From assembly GCF_004379255.2 (NCBI RefSeq), contig NC_056048.1, forward strand, positions 930,001 to 994,000: DNA of 64,000 nt. The letters run 5' to 3'. The stretch comes from Salvia splendens. Its lineage: Eukaryota > Streptophyta > Magnoliopsida > Lamiales > Lamiaceae. A program made the translations under genes and the position numbers. Under the pieces are notes generated by a model, which was not told the DNA's origin, did not search any database, and saw only the letters and a list, made by a program, of their open reading frames with translations. Below are positions 13,601-26,267 of the stretch, piece by piece; position 1 is the stretch's first letter, and each line of letters begins with the position of its first letter.

Positions 13601-16600
13601 AAAACAAATTATTGAAAATAGTAGTGATGTGAAAGCAATAATATAGGTCTCTGTCACTTATTCACTTATAAGAATCCACACACGATTCAATATCAACCAA
13701 TGTCAGTACATTAAAAAGAATATAACAATAAAACAAGCTGTCAAAGATCTCTCCTTCTTCTTGTCAGCTACTACATTTTTTGCATGAGAATCATTACAGG
13801 CATCCTTACTATGCCAACCCATTTAATGTTGGTGACTTTAACAGGAAACAGAGAGATATGTTTCATTTCATTGTAAAGTAATATAAACATAAAATATATG
13901 GTTTGAAACTTGTTCTTATTCTTAAACAAATATGTACACTAATACACACACACATATATCGTAAGATGCTAAAGTAAGCCCTCTAAGTTTCAAAGTACAA
14001 AGGAAGGCATCAGAAAAGAAAGCATAAAGTAGATTCCTTAAAGTCAAGATAAATGTACTTACTAGGTAAGTCTACAAGGGCAGGAAACAGGGGAATGAAC
14101 GACCCAGGAGAGATAAATCCAGAGAAAATACTCAGGAATAAGTTTTTTAATCTGTGTGACAATGGTGCAATATAAATGGACTAACAAGAAAATGACAATC
14201 AAAATTCAATATTCAGAAGACAATAACATGGTATGAGACTTACTTCTCTCCATTCCATGCAATCAGTTTCAGCATTAAAGGGAAGAACTGCAATTTTCAA
14301 TGTAAGTAACAATGTGACATACATAAGCAATTGAGACAAACTTTAAGGGGGGGGGGTGAAGAGTTCAATTCATTGTTTATATTTTGACTATTAAAGATGG
14401 AACTGATTGACATGATTTGCATCAGGAGCTGAATTTCAAGAACCTCTCTTAACAATATACTACATATATATGAGATAGATCTCAATTTCTGGCTGTTCAC
14501 ACAGAAATCAAAACAATGTGTTGAATCTCTGTGCCACTGAACTTCTAACAACAAAGTACGGCATAAGAGCTGACATGAGTTAAAATGTCCATAATGTACA
14601 TCACTATAATAACTAATTGAAATTTTTCAGAAATTCAATTGTACAATGCCACTCTAAAAACCAATTGATGTGCCATGCCACCAAATGGTTGCACTGATTC
14701 ACAAATACGAACAGAGCTTTTTGGGCATAAGTCTTATAGAGTTAAATCAGAAGTGTTCTTCAAAAATCTATTTCTGAAGTTTTTCAGTTCCCCAGTATAA
14801 GGGATTTGTAAATCCAATCAATAAGTGTCTAAGATGAGGAAAATCATTGGATTGGATGAATCCTCAGCTGCTGGTACCTTTAATTTTTATTTTGCACTTA
14901 TCATGGGACAGATCATTGATGTCAAATTTATCGTATGAGTTACGATAGTGCCAGTTATAAGAATTATCCAAAATATACCTGCGGAAATAATGTAGGGAAA
15001 GCCTTCAGAAGTTTTGTTTTGTTTGAGCTCAGAAATGCGAGTGATGCTTCTGCAACAACAGGGTCTGCAAACTCACTGCACCAAGAATTAAAATGATAGG
15101 AGTATAATGACAATCAAATTAATGATTTGAGATCTATGTGAGGGCATAAGATAATGACTGTGAAAATACATAAGATTAGAAAATTGATAGAGGAAAGATA
15201 CTTACTTTCTTTTAGCTTCTACTTAGCCAAAAAGGAATTGCAAAATTTAGCCAAAAAAATAAAACTTTGAAGTACCCTTATTTCACATTTTATTTTACTA
15301 TTTGTTTATAAGAAACAAACAAGTTTTATTGCTAAAGAAGATACTACTAGTCAAGCCTAAAATATAGATATCATTTAATCCAAGCAATACAAGTCCAGTC
15401 ATGGTTAAATCTGATACGGTGAAGGCTTTTTTAGCTTGTTATGATTTGACACCCACTAAGAAACTTAAAGCTTAACCCTGTTCCATACCACTTGAATCCC
15501 TTCCAAGTCAAAGAGACCAGCATAGTGCTGAATGATTAGCCCCCATAAGGATGGGTTCACTTTTTTTTCATAATGAGACCCATAGGACTCATTTGACTGT
15601 TAGTTGCTTGATAAACTGAAATTTTCTCAATCCCTCTATGTGAGGATAAAAAAATATCTGACCGTAAGTAATCATGTTTATTGATTAATCAAAGTTCACA
15701 ACCAACAATGATCCTAAGTGAAACCGTAAGTAACTTACTGCGCTGTTCATACTTGCAATTGGCATTACTAATCTTTTGTATAGTATTTATTTAAAACTGG
15801 ACTTTTAATTAGCAAAGCATACAACTCGACAAAATATATTGGTCAATGCATATGCCACTCTCCCAACTCTATCTTAACCTAATAGAAGGGAAATTAATTT
15901 GCTTACCGGCTCAAACACGAGCGGAAAAATGTCCTCAGACTAGGTTCAGCATCGAGTAAAACTATATCCCCAAAATCAAGAAAAAATTGTAGAATTGCCT
16001 GAATGACAAAAGAAAAAACAAACAATGAGAAAACCACTAGAGGAAGCATGCATAAACCAAAAAGGACCTGCACACATGATTACTGGCATGCTGATATACT
16101 ATTAAACACCTTATCTAAAATTGAAAACTTGAAATGTCTATGAAATTCTATACAAGCATACAATATGTATTTAGATGAAAAGTTATAGGAAATTCCAGAG
16201 CGATAAGCCTAAAGGTACAACAAATTGTTTAGCCAGGAGTCTCTTCTAGCAACATCGTAACAAGGATAACATCAATAATCCTCCAAATACCTCATCCAAA
16301 ATATGAGATTGACCTTACCATAAAAAAATTCAAATAATGAGAGAATCTGAGGACGAACTATTGACATAGCTTAATCGAAGGTAACAAACAGTTAGGAATA
16401 TGATTATACATCTTGAGAAACAGCGGCGATTTAACAAAAAGGACATGTACCAGCAAAAGGAGGCCGCTGGAGGCTTGAGTCTGCGAAATTGAAGCAACAC
16501 GGCGATGAAATATCTTATTCAGTAGTGGATAAACCCTAGCTACCAGCTCGTCTGATTTCTCGCCTTTGCAGAGCTCGTAGAGGCTCTTGACCTATACAAT

Positions 16601-16790
16601 CCACATAAGAACTCAGCAAATCTCGAAGAGGATCACCAAAAATAGATACATACAGCAGAAATGTGGAAATTGTGATACAAAATTCAACCGAATTAAGAAG
16701 GGAAGGATCGGCGGCGGGGTCGGCGGAATCTCTGGCGGCGGAAGAGAGGGATCGGAGATGAGATTCCCATTCTTTATCTTTATCCCCCAT
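10621..16790 (-). CDS. Probable AP-5 adaptor complex beta subunit (plant AP5B1-like)
   Basis: Sixteen exons: 16689-16790, 16451-16591, 15907-15998, 14979-15075, 14244-14287, 14063-14151, 13465-13556, 13247-13393, 12873-13020, 12663-12739, 12276-12347, 11772-11819, 11557-11684, 11304-11460, 10995-11202 and 10621-10670. All phases agree, and the sum of 1692 nt gives 563 residues. The protein starts MGDKDKEWESHLRSL and is almost wholly helical HEAT-like repeat sequence. Marker stretches are FLDFGDIVLLDAEPSLRTFF, LALMDEAYTGSMIGDGGADS with an acidic ESED patch, LCWAIGEYGGGGESHKDAA, SSQSRLLCFVVTAIAKLATY and VWKRAQDYLGLMNEPAICLS. A 50-nt last exon gives GPPPHDFSILDILPTE. I match this to the conserved plant single-copy protein annotated as AP-5 beta-like, linked to late endosomal sorting. 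The family match is firm; the AP-5 name rests on memory. Confidence 0.75.
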
Positions 16791-17846
16791 TTTTTCCAGT
16801 GAAGCTGAAACTGCGTTTACCTTGCTCGATTATATCAATCGAGGCGCGCTGGTGAAATCTTCAATCTTCGAAGTGAATCAGTGATCATCACTGTGCTTTC
16901 TTCAGTTTACAGTTTTGGTTATTCCGTGAAATTCAACTGCTCCATTTTTTTAATAAAATTTAAAACATATTAGTAGCATTTTCAATTTTTATTTCTAATA
17001 TTTTACTATCTTTTCCTCTCTTTCACTTTATTTTTTCTTTTACTATTTTCTCTCCAGTTTAAACTTTAATAATCAATTTTTTAAATCTCGTACTCAAAAG
17101 AAATATTTCAACTACCTTCAGACGGAGAGAGTACTAGTGACGTACATACACATGTGAAGATTAAAGATGTGTATCACTATGTATATTAAATTATGTCGTT
17201 TAAGTAACCGATCATTTGGTCCATCTAGTATTTTCAGCTTGTTGCATCATACTACTATACATAATTTTCCCTAAATTCAAGATTATGAGATAATTAAAAA
17301 AATTCAAGATTATATATTTTTAAAATTGTGAGATTAATCACCATATTTGATGACAGTTATTTTTTGTAATTTGTCCTTTAATCTGTCTGACTTAAACGTT
17401 CTATTTGGACATACTATTTTTCTACAAAATTCTTATTTCAATAGTATATTTTTATACATTTATATTTGATTTTTATTCCATAGAATTTATAACATACTCG
17501 CATTATTTTCACACGATACCATGAGATACAGTAGTTTAAAATTTGACACATACTCCTAAATAATTTTATCTACTTTCAATTTTTACCAAATCAATAGATA
17601 AAACATTTTCTTGCAATCAATAAATAGGGATTCAAATACCTGCTTAAAAATTTATGATAGTTTATCACAATCAAAACGCCACAACTTCGTAAATCGACAT
17701 GGGACAAAAAACAGCTGATATATATTGATGGATAATATCGTATCACAACAAAGAAAACATGTTTCTCCAATTCAAACACTAACAAAATCTGGTCATACCG
17801 CTTGGTACAAAAGCAAATTATTGCTTCAGGCACAAAAGGATGTGTT
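16791..17846. other. Intergenic, with a possible Stowaway-like fragment
   Basis: AT-rich. GACGGAGAGAGTAC at about 17121-17134 resembles one end of a Stowaway MITE. No gene recognised. Confidence 0.4.
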
Positions 17847-19287
17847 TCACACATAGGTATCGATCAATGATTTCCTCATTTCATCGACCAGCGCACTAGG
17901 TTTGGCGTCTCTCAGCTTAAACACGCTCTCGATGACAGACAACTCGGTTGCAGTCGTGTCTGACCCACAGAAAGCTGTCCAGTCATTCACGGTCAACCCA
18001 GCAGCTATCACGTCGCTACCACGGTTCACAGTCCCAGCGACCAAAGGAACTTGGAGGAGTGTCGAGAGCTCATCCAGATCTTCGATCGATGTATGAGGGT
18101 GGACCTGTCACAACGAATAAAATTTTAACAATGAAGAAAAATTATCCAGATCAGTTGCAATTCTTGCTTCAGGAAAGAATTGAAGTCTTACCAGGCCACC
18201 TCTGTTGGAAAAAGTACAATAACTCCCGACGAGAATATTGCCGGCTACAGTCTGACGGAAAACCTCCACACCAAGCACATCTGCGATCAATTCCTCGGTT
18301 TCCTAACAGATAATATTGAACATAAGTAACTTTCTCGAAGTGCATCGAGACTAATGATTGGCATCAAATTCAATAGTAGTACTAAGCAAGAGCAAAAAAC
18401 TTTGTAGTTCCTAGGAATGTTTACCTTGTCGAGGTCGGGATGTGAAAGAGCAACGTGATCATTGCAGGAAATGCAGTTACCTAGGGCAGATAATCTCTCC
18501 TCAATTCGCTGAACAACAACGGAATCAGGGAGACTGTTCCTTAAGTGCTGAAGCTCTATTATAAGCACAATACACAAACAACATCAGGTCTACGAAAATC
18601 AGAACATCAAGTAATATTCTTATTCGCAAAAGGTCATATCATAGAGAAATAATCAGAATTTTGCAACACAATGACACAACAAAATCTGAATAAAAACAAT
18701 TAAAGTGAGCTGCACAACTAGGGCTTCCAGCAATTGCAACATCCAAAACAATCCTTTCGCAATCCTAATACAGCTATGACTCCAAATTATTACTATTAGT
18801 TTTGGGATCACCTTGATCAGTAGTATTGTGAGGCAAAAGCAAACCATTCTTATTTCCTGCACACATAGTAAATTTATTCATGTAAGTCAACAAGTAGTGT
18901 GACTAATTCAAGGAGTAAATAAACAAAACGCAACCAAACGCTGACCTGCACATAGACGTCCAATAATTCTAGTACCTGCAACCGAAGCTTTCACCACAGG
19001 AATTACATCAGCCAACTCAGCCTCAAATGTGCTGCCACCAAACACCAAGTATTACCCTAACGAAATAATTTTATAAAAATTGTGAAAAGGCGCTAAGAGT
19101 ATGATTACCTGTAGAAGTTCTCCGAACCCCCAATCGCAACCAGACAGTAGGCATTGGTTAGTTTGGAGAAAACCCCAATCTCACAGTTATTCTCGTATTG
19201 CAATCCTGTGAATCCAAACAAAATTAGCAATGACTCTTTTCTCTAATACTCGTTTTTAAGCAGCCAAAAATACATACTTGTTGCCAT
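17847..19287 (-). CDS. EIF6: Eukaryotic translation initiation factor 6
   Basis: Seven exons: 19278-19287 (only 10 nt of coding sequence, ATGGCAACAA), 19109-19205, 18946-19031, 18812-18856, 18425-18555, 18192-18302 and 17847-18104. They total 738 nt, or 245 residues, the conserved eIF6 length. The pentein repeats are visible: [94 protein letters not shown] and [20 protein letters not shown], ending [10 protein letters not shown]. eIF6 binds the 60S ribosomal subunit, prevents premature joining to 40S, and acts in nucleolar 60S maturation. The 5' leader extends toward 19.7 kb and probably contains an intron. Nothing looks damaged. Confidence 0.98.
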
Positions 19288-20606
19288 AGTAAAGGATAAG
19301 GAGCTGGACGATGAACACAAACGCTCAAATCTGCACATCAAACAATAGATAAAAACCGAATAAAAATCTCCACTACAAAATAAACCGCAACTTGAAGCTG
19401 AATACACTATGCAGGTATTGAGAGACAATAAACCTAAAACCCTAAATCCCAAATACTACTAAATTCCAGCTAGAATTGTACAATCGCCGCTATATAGAAA
19501 TTAAATTAACTACTCAAATTGCACTGCAAGATCAATCCAACATTAGAATCGAATAGTTGCATTACTACTGTTTCAAACACATACACCTTTCTAATTTTTG
19601 AAAATGTTGCTTAGAAAAACAAAGAAGGGGACAGAAATACCTTATTAAGAAGAAGCGATCAATCTCAAGAAGAAGATAAAAAGCGGCGGTGCGGTTCCTA
19701 GCCGGAAGCAGAAGCTTGGAGATGGAGGAGATGGAGATGAATTTTAGGTCAAGATTTTATAATTTTATTTAATTTTCCTTTATGGCTTTAAATATTATGG
19801 GCTTGTTTGGGCTAATAATTTAGTTTCAGTAAAAACCCAATCAATTGCCATTGGAAAAAAGAAAAAAAATCTGGTTTATTTCACAAATTTAAAAGTTAGT
19901 TGGAAAATTGGTAGTAATTTTTAACGGGATGCTGTTTTATGTATAAATAATCGACACATTTTGACTAACACAGTAACATTCATTATGATTTCCTAATATT
20001 AGATATATAGTATTTATTAAAAAAATTATTGTAAGACTTTTACATTATTCCCTCTTACTTTACTTTCCTTCCACTTTAATTATTTATTATAATTTCTAAA
20101 AACACGTGATAAAATGAAATGAATCATCTTAACTGGAACGAAAAGAGTACGTAATATGACTAACTCAAACAAAACATAATTAAATTCTAAAATTGAATAG
20201 GAAATTGGTTTAATAATTTTGTAAATCAAAACAAGATCATCAAAGTATGAAAAATACGTCTCAATTGCATAATGGCTTTGTAAATCGTATTTTTTTTCTT
20301 AGAAAAAATGTGTTTCCAATCCTCTTCTAATGCGATGGTGTTTGTCACTTATCATGCAAAACGGTTTAACAACGGTACACATTTTAATGGAAATACAACA
20401 AAAGCCATAAGAGGAAAGATTGCAGGGCAATATTGTAACGCATGAGAGAGAATGGACTATTTTGTTCATGATTTGTTTTTCGATAATTATATCATGCCTA
20501 ATCTGATATATATACATATATAGCTAACAAGAGAAAGATTTAGAAATGATGCGCACACATAAAAATCCTCCAGTGAATTAATGTTGTTGTAATTTGATCA
20601 CACTTT
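19288..20606. other. eIF6 5' leader and AT-rich intergenic DNA
   Basis: The eIF6 leader and promoter probably reach about 19.75 kb. Beyond that lies AT-rich sequence with no recognised gene. Confidence 0.45.
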
Positions 20607-21647
20607 GGGCTCGTTTGTTTTCCATAATGGTCTAACATATGTTACAATATTGTAAACTCCAATATCATGTTTAGGGTTGGAGTTAGTAATCACATACATT
20701 TGTTTGTGCGTGCACACACATATCCCACGTTTGTAAACACTATGTTTGGTATGAGGTAGCCAAACCGTAGATACACACATGAATTTACAAATTTATCCTC
20801 ATTAATTTTTCATAATTCCCAGATTATCCTCATTCCCCATTATGAACAAATTTGTGTAATCTGAAATAGTCCATCATGTTGAACCTCACCTAATCCATAG
20901 GTTAATTCAAGCTCCCCATTATGAACAAATTCTCTCACAACAAACTTAAACGAGAAAATACCAAGCTGACTTAAATCCCATCAATTTAAAATACAGCAGC
21001 AAATCAATTCAATTAGGTGAAAAAATACAAATAATCACACCCCATACACATATAAACCTGCAATCGTCCATAAGGAACAAATCGTGAAGGCGATGGGTGC
21101 TTAACGGGGAAAAATTCCATATCTTATTTACAAAATCACAGGCGTACACGAATCGCAATATAATCTTCTGTGTGGGTTATGAAAAACATTACCTCTTCTG
21201 TGTGAGTTATGAAAAACATTACTTTCTGAATCGCATCTTGGTCAGACATGGGTCGTCGGCGTTCGATTTTGCCGGTTCAATTGGATCCAACCTTCAAACA
21301 ACGACAAAGGCGATAATATCTTTAATTGGATTCACCTTCTCAATTTATGAGTTAAATCCAACAAACAAGTATGCCCACCAAGATTTTCGAATTGGAGTGT
21401 CAAAAATCTCACCGCCGATCTGATTTACTATTTGGGGAATCTGGAGGTGGAGTAAATGAAAGGGGTATTAAAGTCATTAGTTGTTGGAAGTCCAATTCAT
21501 TAAATTGTTGATGTTGGACAATCGTAGCTTTGGGTGGAGTTAGAGTTATCTATATTTTGGCAATAAGAATCGCCAACAGTGTCGGGTTTTGGTTTACAAA
21601 ACTGGGTTGCAGGCTATCTATGACTAACATAGAAAACAAACGAGCCC
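20607..21647. mobile_element. Non-autonomous TIR transposon, PIF/Harbinger-like
   Basis: Left end GGGCTCGTTTGTTTTC at 20607 is matched in inverted form at 21632-21647 (GAAAACAAACGAGCCC). Both flanks carry TTT, consistent with a 3-bp target duplication. The element is about 1.04 kb with no transposase. The interior holds a tandem duplication of about 30 bp (TGTGTGRGTTATGAAAAACA, two copies, 21168-21222) and two copies of CCCCATTATGAACAAATT near 20835 and 20914. The GGGCTCGTTTG terminus resembles Tourist-type ends; the superfamily call is tentative. Confidence 0.7.
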
Positions 21648-22865
21648 TTTGTGTGTGTGTTGAGCACGTCCATTGCCAAGGAGAACTTCCTTCCGGCTAG
21701 TATTATGACATGGCAGATCTTCTGTTATAGCTGTGGCCTGTGGCGATAATGTTCTCGTGCATCACGTCTTGAATCAGAGAAGTTGAGCTTGCATCACAGT
21801 ACATAGCTTGAGTGCTTTCTATACATAGGCTAACACATTTCAATGCAATTCATATTTCATAATATATCATTGGGGGTTCTTTATTAAGTTAACAAATTAT
21901 ATGTTTTTATTACAGAACATAAAATGTGTGAGTAGAAATATTATTAACTCGTTTTGAGGTGGGCCTCAAGAGGGATAGGTTGTATTGGGACTAGGTGTTT
22001 TGAAAAAGGCCCAAATAGCGCCTATTTCACAAGTGTCATAGCTAAGCCCAATTGCTCAATCAGATTTACTTGGTCTCGGTCGAGCTGTGTTGAATAGACT
22101 CGGTTTGTTTAACAAAGCCCATAAACATAGGACTATGTGCTATGAGATTTCATTAACATCTCCAAGCATTTTTTTATGAATAAGTACAAGATTGTAGTAG
22201 GAAATTTTTTCTATGTTGTTTGGTGTTGTTTAAGTTAGTCATTGATAATAATAATAATAATAATAATAATAAGCTACAACAAAATATGGTCTATGATAAT
22301 AAAAATACATTAAAATTTACTTCATAAAATATTAATTATTATTAATGTTCTAATTATTATAGGTTTCTTTTTAAAAAAAATATTGAATATGTAAATAAAT
22401 AAGAATTCTAAAATTGAAAAAATAAAAGTAAGGGAAAATATAGAATGGTGGTAATTCTAAAAGAATGCACTACTTCCATTAATTTTAGAATTCTTATCAT
22501 TTTTTGTTGAACAAAAAATAATCAAACACTTATTCAATTTATTTGCTCACGACATAATAATGCCAAAAAAATCGACCTACATATTTTATTTTCTTATTTT
22601 TCAAAGAGCTCAAACACCGTATTATGTTTAGAGCGCAACAAAACAATTCAATACCAAAAATTTTGTGCATTGTAAATTTTCATAATTCCAGGACAATCAA
22701 TAATTTTTTCACTTCTTGAGAAATTCTTTCCTTCTGATTCGGATACGAAAAAGAACAAATATTTAGTGGAATGTTTATTTTGATTAAAATAGTAATTTTA
22801 TTTAGGGTATATAGGTTGGTAGAGAGTCAACTTAGAACATTACGATAAGTATGTTAATATGTGGC

Positions 22866-23785
22866 CATAATGTGGCTGGCCATAAACGACATTTCAGTAA
22901 ATATAGGAATTTTTAGATATTAATAATTTAATTATCTCATTTAATGCTTAATTCAGTTGACAATACTACCCTTTGTCTTTAATTGTAGTTTCTTTTTAAT
23001 TTATTTATTCCGCTCTTTTCTAGAGTAATTTATTACAAAAATCAATAATAATATTTATATACTATAAATTATGAATATTATACATATATAATAAATTAAT
23101 TCATAGTATCAAAATATGATATTAAATTTTTAATATTGAAGTACACTTCTTTGAAAAATATTAAAATAATATTTTTGTTAATACTAATATTTATACATTG
23201 CTTGAATATTATGATTAAATGTATTTTAAATAAAAAATTAGTAAAATTAAATTTTTAGTTATTAATTAAAAGAATTTATCCAATTATGGGAAGATTAAAC
23301 AATTGTTGCTGTGTAAATTTCATTATCAATGCATGTCTTTAATTACATTAGATTATGTTGTTAGAATTAAATATTACTAGTGTAGTTAAAATTGATTAAA
23401 ATAATAAATTTATTTTTTGTAATTATCATTTGAGATTAATTCAGTTAATGTAACTTCAAACTGTCTGTAGCATAAGTCAACAAAGAATAAATAGTAAATT
23501 GAAAAAAAAAAGAATTTGAATTATATTCTTAAATTGAGAATTTGTTTATAACATAAGACTCCTTGCAATTTTGTCGTACAAGTATATTGGGTCACTTAAA
23601 AATATTTATAAATATAATGTCCTTACATTTTATTTTACTTCTACATAAGTAGTATTTAATATTTAAGGGTATATTAGTCTTTAAAGAATTGCTAATGCAT
23701 AAATTTCATCAATTCTACATTAATTACACAAAATTTTAATATTTTTTTAATATTATGGCTGGCCATAATATGGTCATTTAGCACT
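22866..23785. repeat. Candidate inverted-repeat element (MITE-like)
   Basis: GGCCATAATGTGGCTGGCCATAA near the left end and the reverse complement of TTATGGCTGGCCATAATATGGTC near the right end agree at 18 of 23 positions. The interior is about 0.9 kb, very AT-rich and non-coding. No clear target duplication was found, so the borders are uncertain. Confidence 0.4.
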
Positions 23786-25434
23786 ACTCTATTTTTTATT
23801 AGTATTGGCCGGTCTGCCATGTTGTATCATATTGTGTCCCCGTCCTGTTTTACGATAATTTTTTTAACAAAATGTAATATAAATATTCAACTGCACAATT
23901 TAGTGTGCTAGTTCAATTTCATGATAATTAATTTAATCTGCATTTGTCGAAATATAACGTGAAATATTTAAAAACAATTATCACCAGGATTGATTATTTT
24001 ATAGTATTGGTAATGTTTAAGCTCCAAGTTTGTTACGATCGATAAATATTTGTTAGGGTTCATAAATAAAAGAGAGATTTTATTGAAATAGTTAAAATAA
24101 ACCATATGTTAGATACAAAATTGCGGAATAGAAAAGATAATAATTCATATAGATTTGAATTCTATACATTTGTAAATCATAGATTTAGTGTGTTTGTTTG
24201 TTCAAAGTCGATCTGGACGAATGTATAAACAATTAATATGCAAAGCTATCCACTTCATTAATGCTTTGGGAAATGAAAGTATCCCATATTGAAGAAATAA
24301 AGGAAAACAGCCTTTTTATGTTTAAAATTCGAAAAATTATTGTATACTAATATTTTTATAAATATCCATTTAATTATAGATATGTATATTTTCCATAATA
24401 TTTCAATCTGGTCATTTCAATGATCAGATCCATTCGATCGATTAAACCATGAATGAATAGCTTTATTTAGGGAATTTGATAAAATAAATTTTGAGGATCA
24501 AATGCCTAATTTGGCAGAATAATGGGGTCCTTTTTTTTGCACTCAACAAGGTCCGGGGAGTGTTAATCAAGCGATGATTAATTTAATTAAGTCAATAGTA
24601 ATTCTGATTAATTAACTAAAATCATGTCTACTTATCCAATTATAATATCAATTTTAAATAACTATATTATTCTTTTCATGTGGTTCTTTTGTCACGATCG
24701 TAGGGCAATAGACATGTGCTTACATGGAGTACTTATTATTTATCCAGATTACGTAATTGAATAACGAGTATACTAATTTCCAACATCGAGTTATATGCAT
24801 ATATATTTATTCTTACAGTATACTTATATAATAATGTTTAGGCAAAATATCTAGACAAATATGCTGAGAATTATAGTAAGGCCTAACTAGGTTGATGCCA
24901 ATGGAAATTAAATTGTCAGATGTTGAAGAGTTACAAAAGGCTGAAATTGCATGAAGAAGAAATAAAGAACAAAAAAGTAAAATATAATTTTATATTAATA
25001 TAATCATTCACATATATAATTATAAAATATAGATTTAATGGCAACTTATATCAGCATTTTTTTTGTTGCGTCCAATCCTCCAAATAACCTCTTAATTATA
25101 ATAATAACAACTTATCATATACTCCTAATTAATTTGAAAATATTAGGCATAAGATAACTGTTAAGGATGAAGTTCCTTAACTCGTAGATTTTGCGTCGAA
25201 CGTCGCGGGAGCTTTTGCCCGTCGATCAATCCGGCGTCAAAATTAGGGTTTTGTGCGTTTTGCACGTTTGAAAGGAAAGAGAGTAAGAGAAAATAAAATA
25301 GAAGGATAATTGATATTTGTTGAATGATCAAAATGACTAACAATGTCCACTATTTATAATAGTGGATACTAACTTAATGAGCAAGACAAAAGATATGGAA
25401 AAGATATGCAAATCCATAATTAACTAACTAATTA

Positions 25435-25518
<84 letters not shown>
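25435..25518. repeat. AAT trinucleotide microsatellite
   Basis: About 28 uninterrupted AAT units, the longest simple repeat in the window. It lies about 285 bp upstream of the STIG1-like start codon. Confidence 0.95.
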
Positions 25519-25802
25519 CATCGTATCAATAACCTAGTTGATAAGTCAATTCACCACCAATCAAAACATATAAGATTGAACTATATTGAGTTGAGATCAA
25601 ATGTCTCGGATTCGAGTCTACAAGATAAATAAATGAAGAACCATTATCGATTATTATAAAAATAACATCTACAAATATATTATGCTATAACAATTATTTA
25701 TCCTCAAACTCTCACAAAAAAGAAGCTATTTAATTAAATCCCCACATTCAACCCTTAAATTCATATCCACTCTAAACTCAACCAACCTCTCCATGCTTTA
25801 CA

Positions 25803-26267
25803 ATGGCCAAAACCCTAACCCTCCTCACCATCTTCTCCCTCCTCCTCTCCCTACCACTCTTCCAAGCCTCCTTATCCTTCGAAAACGGGGAAATCGAGGG
25901 GGAATACTACCTCCTCGACTCCCCTATCCCAACCACCAACGCAGCCAGGTCAAGAACCAGTTGGTTCTTGGCCTCTGCAGTGAAAAAAGGCGCGAGCTGC
26001 GGCGCCGCGACAGTGAGCCACCACAGTGTCGCGACATGCAACGGGGTGTGGGCGAACAACGGCACGTGCCTCCTCTACTGCTGCAAGAAGCACTGCCGCA
26101 ACGTGCTCGGCGACCACAACAACTGCGGCGTCTGCGGCCACAAGTGCCGCTTCGCGGAGCGGTGCTGCGGCGGCGTTTGCACGAATGTGTTGGGGAACGC
26201 CGCGAATTGCGGCAGGAAATGCCCTCGTGGGGTCAACTGTGACTTCGGTTATTGTGGTTATGCATAA
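25803..26267 (+). CDS. STIG1-like cysteine-rich secreted protein
   Basis: Intronless, 154 residues. Residues 1-23 (MAKTLTLLTIFSLLLSLPLF and on) form a signal peptide. A variable linker follows, then a cysteine-rich C-terminal half with 16 cysteines: CLLYCCKKHCRNV, NNCGVCGHKCRFAERCCGGV, CTNV, and the end CDFGYCGYA, which is the Stig1 family signature. Family members (STIG1, GRI and relatives) are apoplastic peptides or precursors acting in stigma exudate, pollen-tube signalling or cell-death control. The last part of the domain reads NCGRKC where I expect a form like NCGxCxNKC, so about three residues including one cysteine appear to be missing. The coding region is much more GC-rich than its surroundings, which is common for small secreted plant genes. 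Confidence 0.9.
   Translation: MAKTLTLLTIFSLLLSLPLFQASLSFENGEIEGEYYLLDSPIPTTNAARSRTSWFLASAVKKGASCGAATVSHHSVATCNGVWANNGTCLLYCCKKHCRNVLGDHNNCGVCGHKCRFAERCCGGVCTNVLGNAANCGRKCPRGVNCDFGYCGYA

Larger units (their letters stand above)
21648..25802. other. Gene-poor AT-rich region
   Basis: No gene recognised in about 4.1 kb. It contains a candidate inverted-repeat element (22866-23785), a short ATA repeat at 22244-22272 and a long AAT microsatellite. At 25190-25270, before STIG1, is a short less AT-rich patch (CGTCGCGGGAGCTTTTGCCC) that may be a retroelement remnant; I could not identify it. Confidence 0.4.

Noticed and set aside
25435..25518. Regular repeat array considered as CRISPR-like
   Set aside because: It is a pure trinucleotide microsatellite without spacers, in a plant nuclear context.
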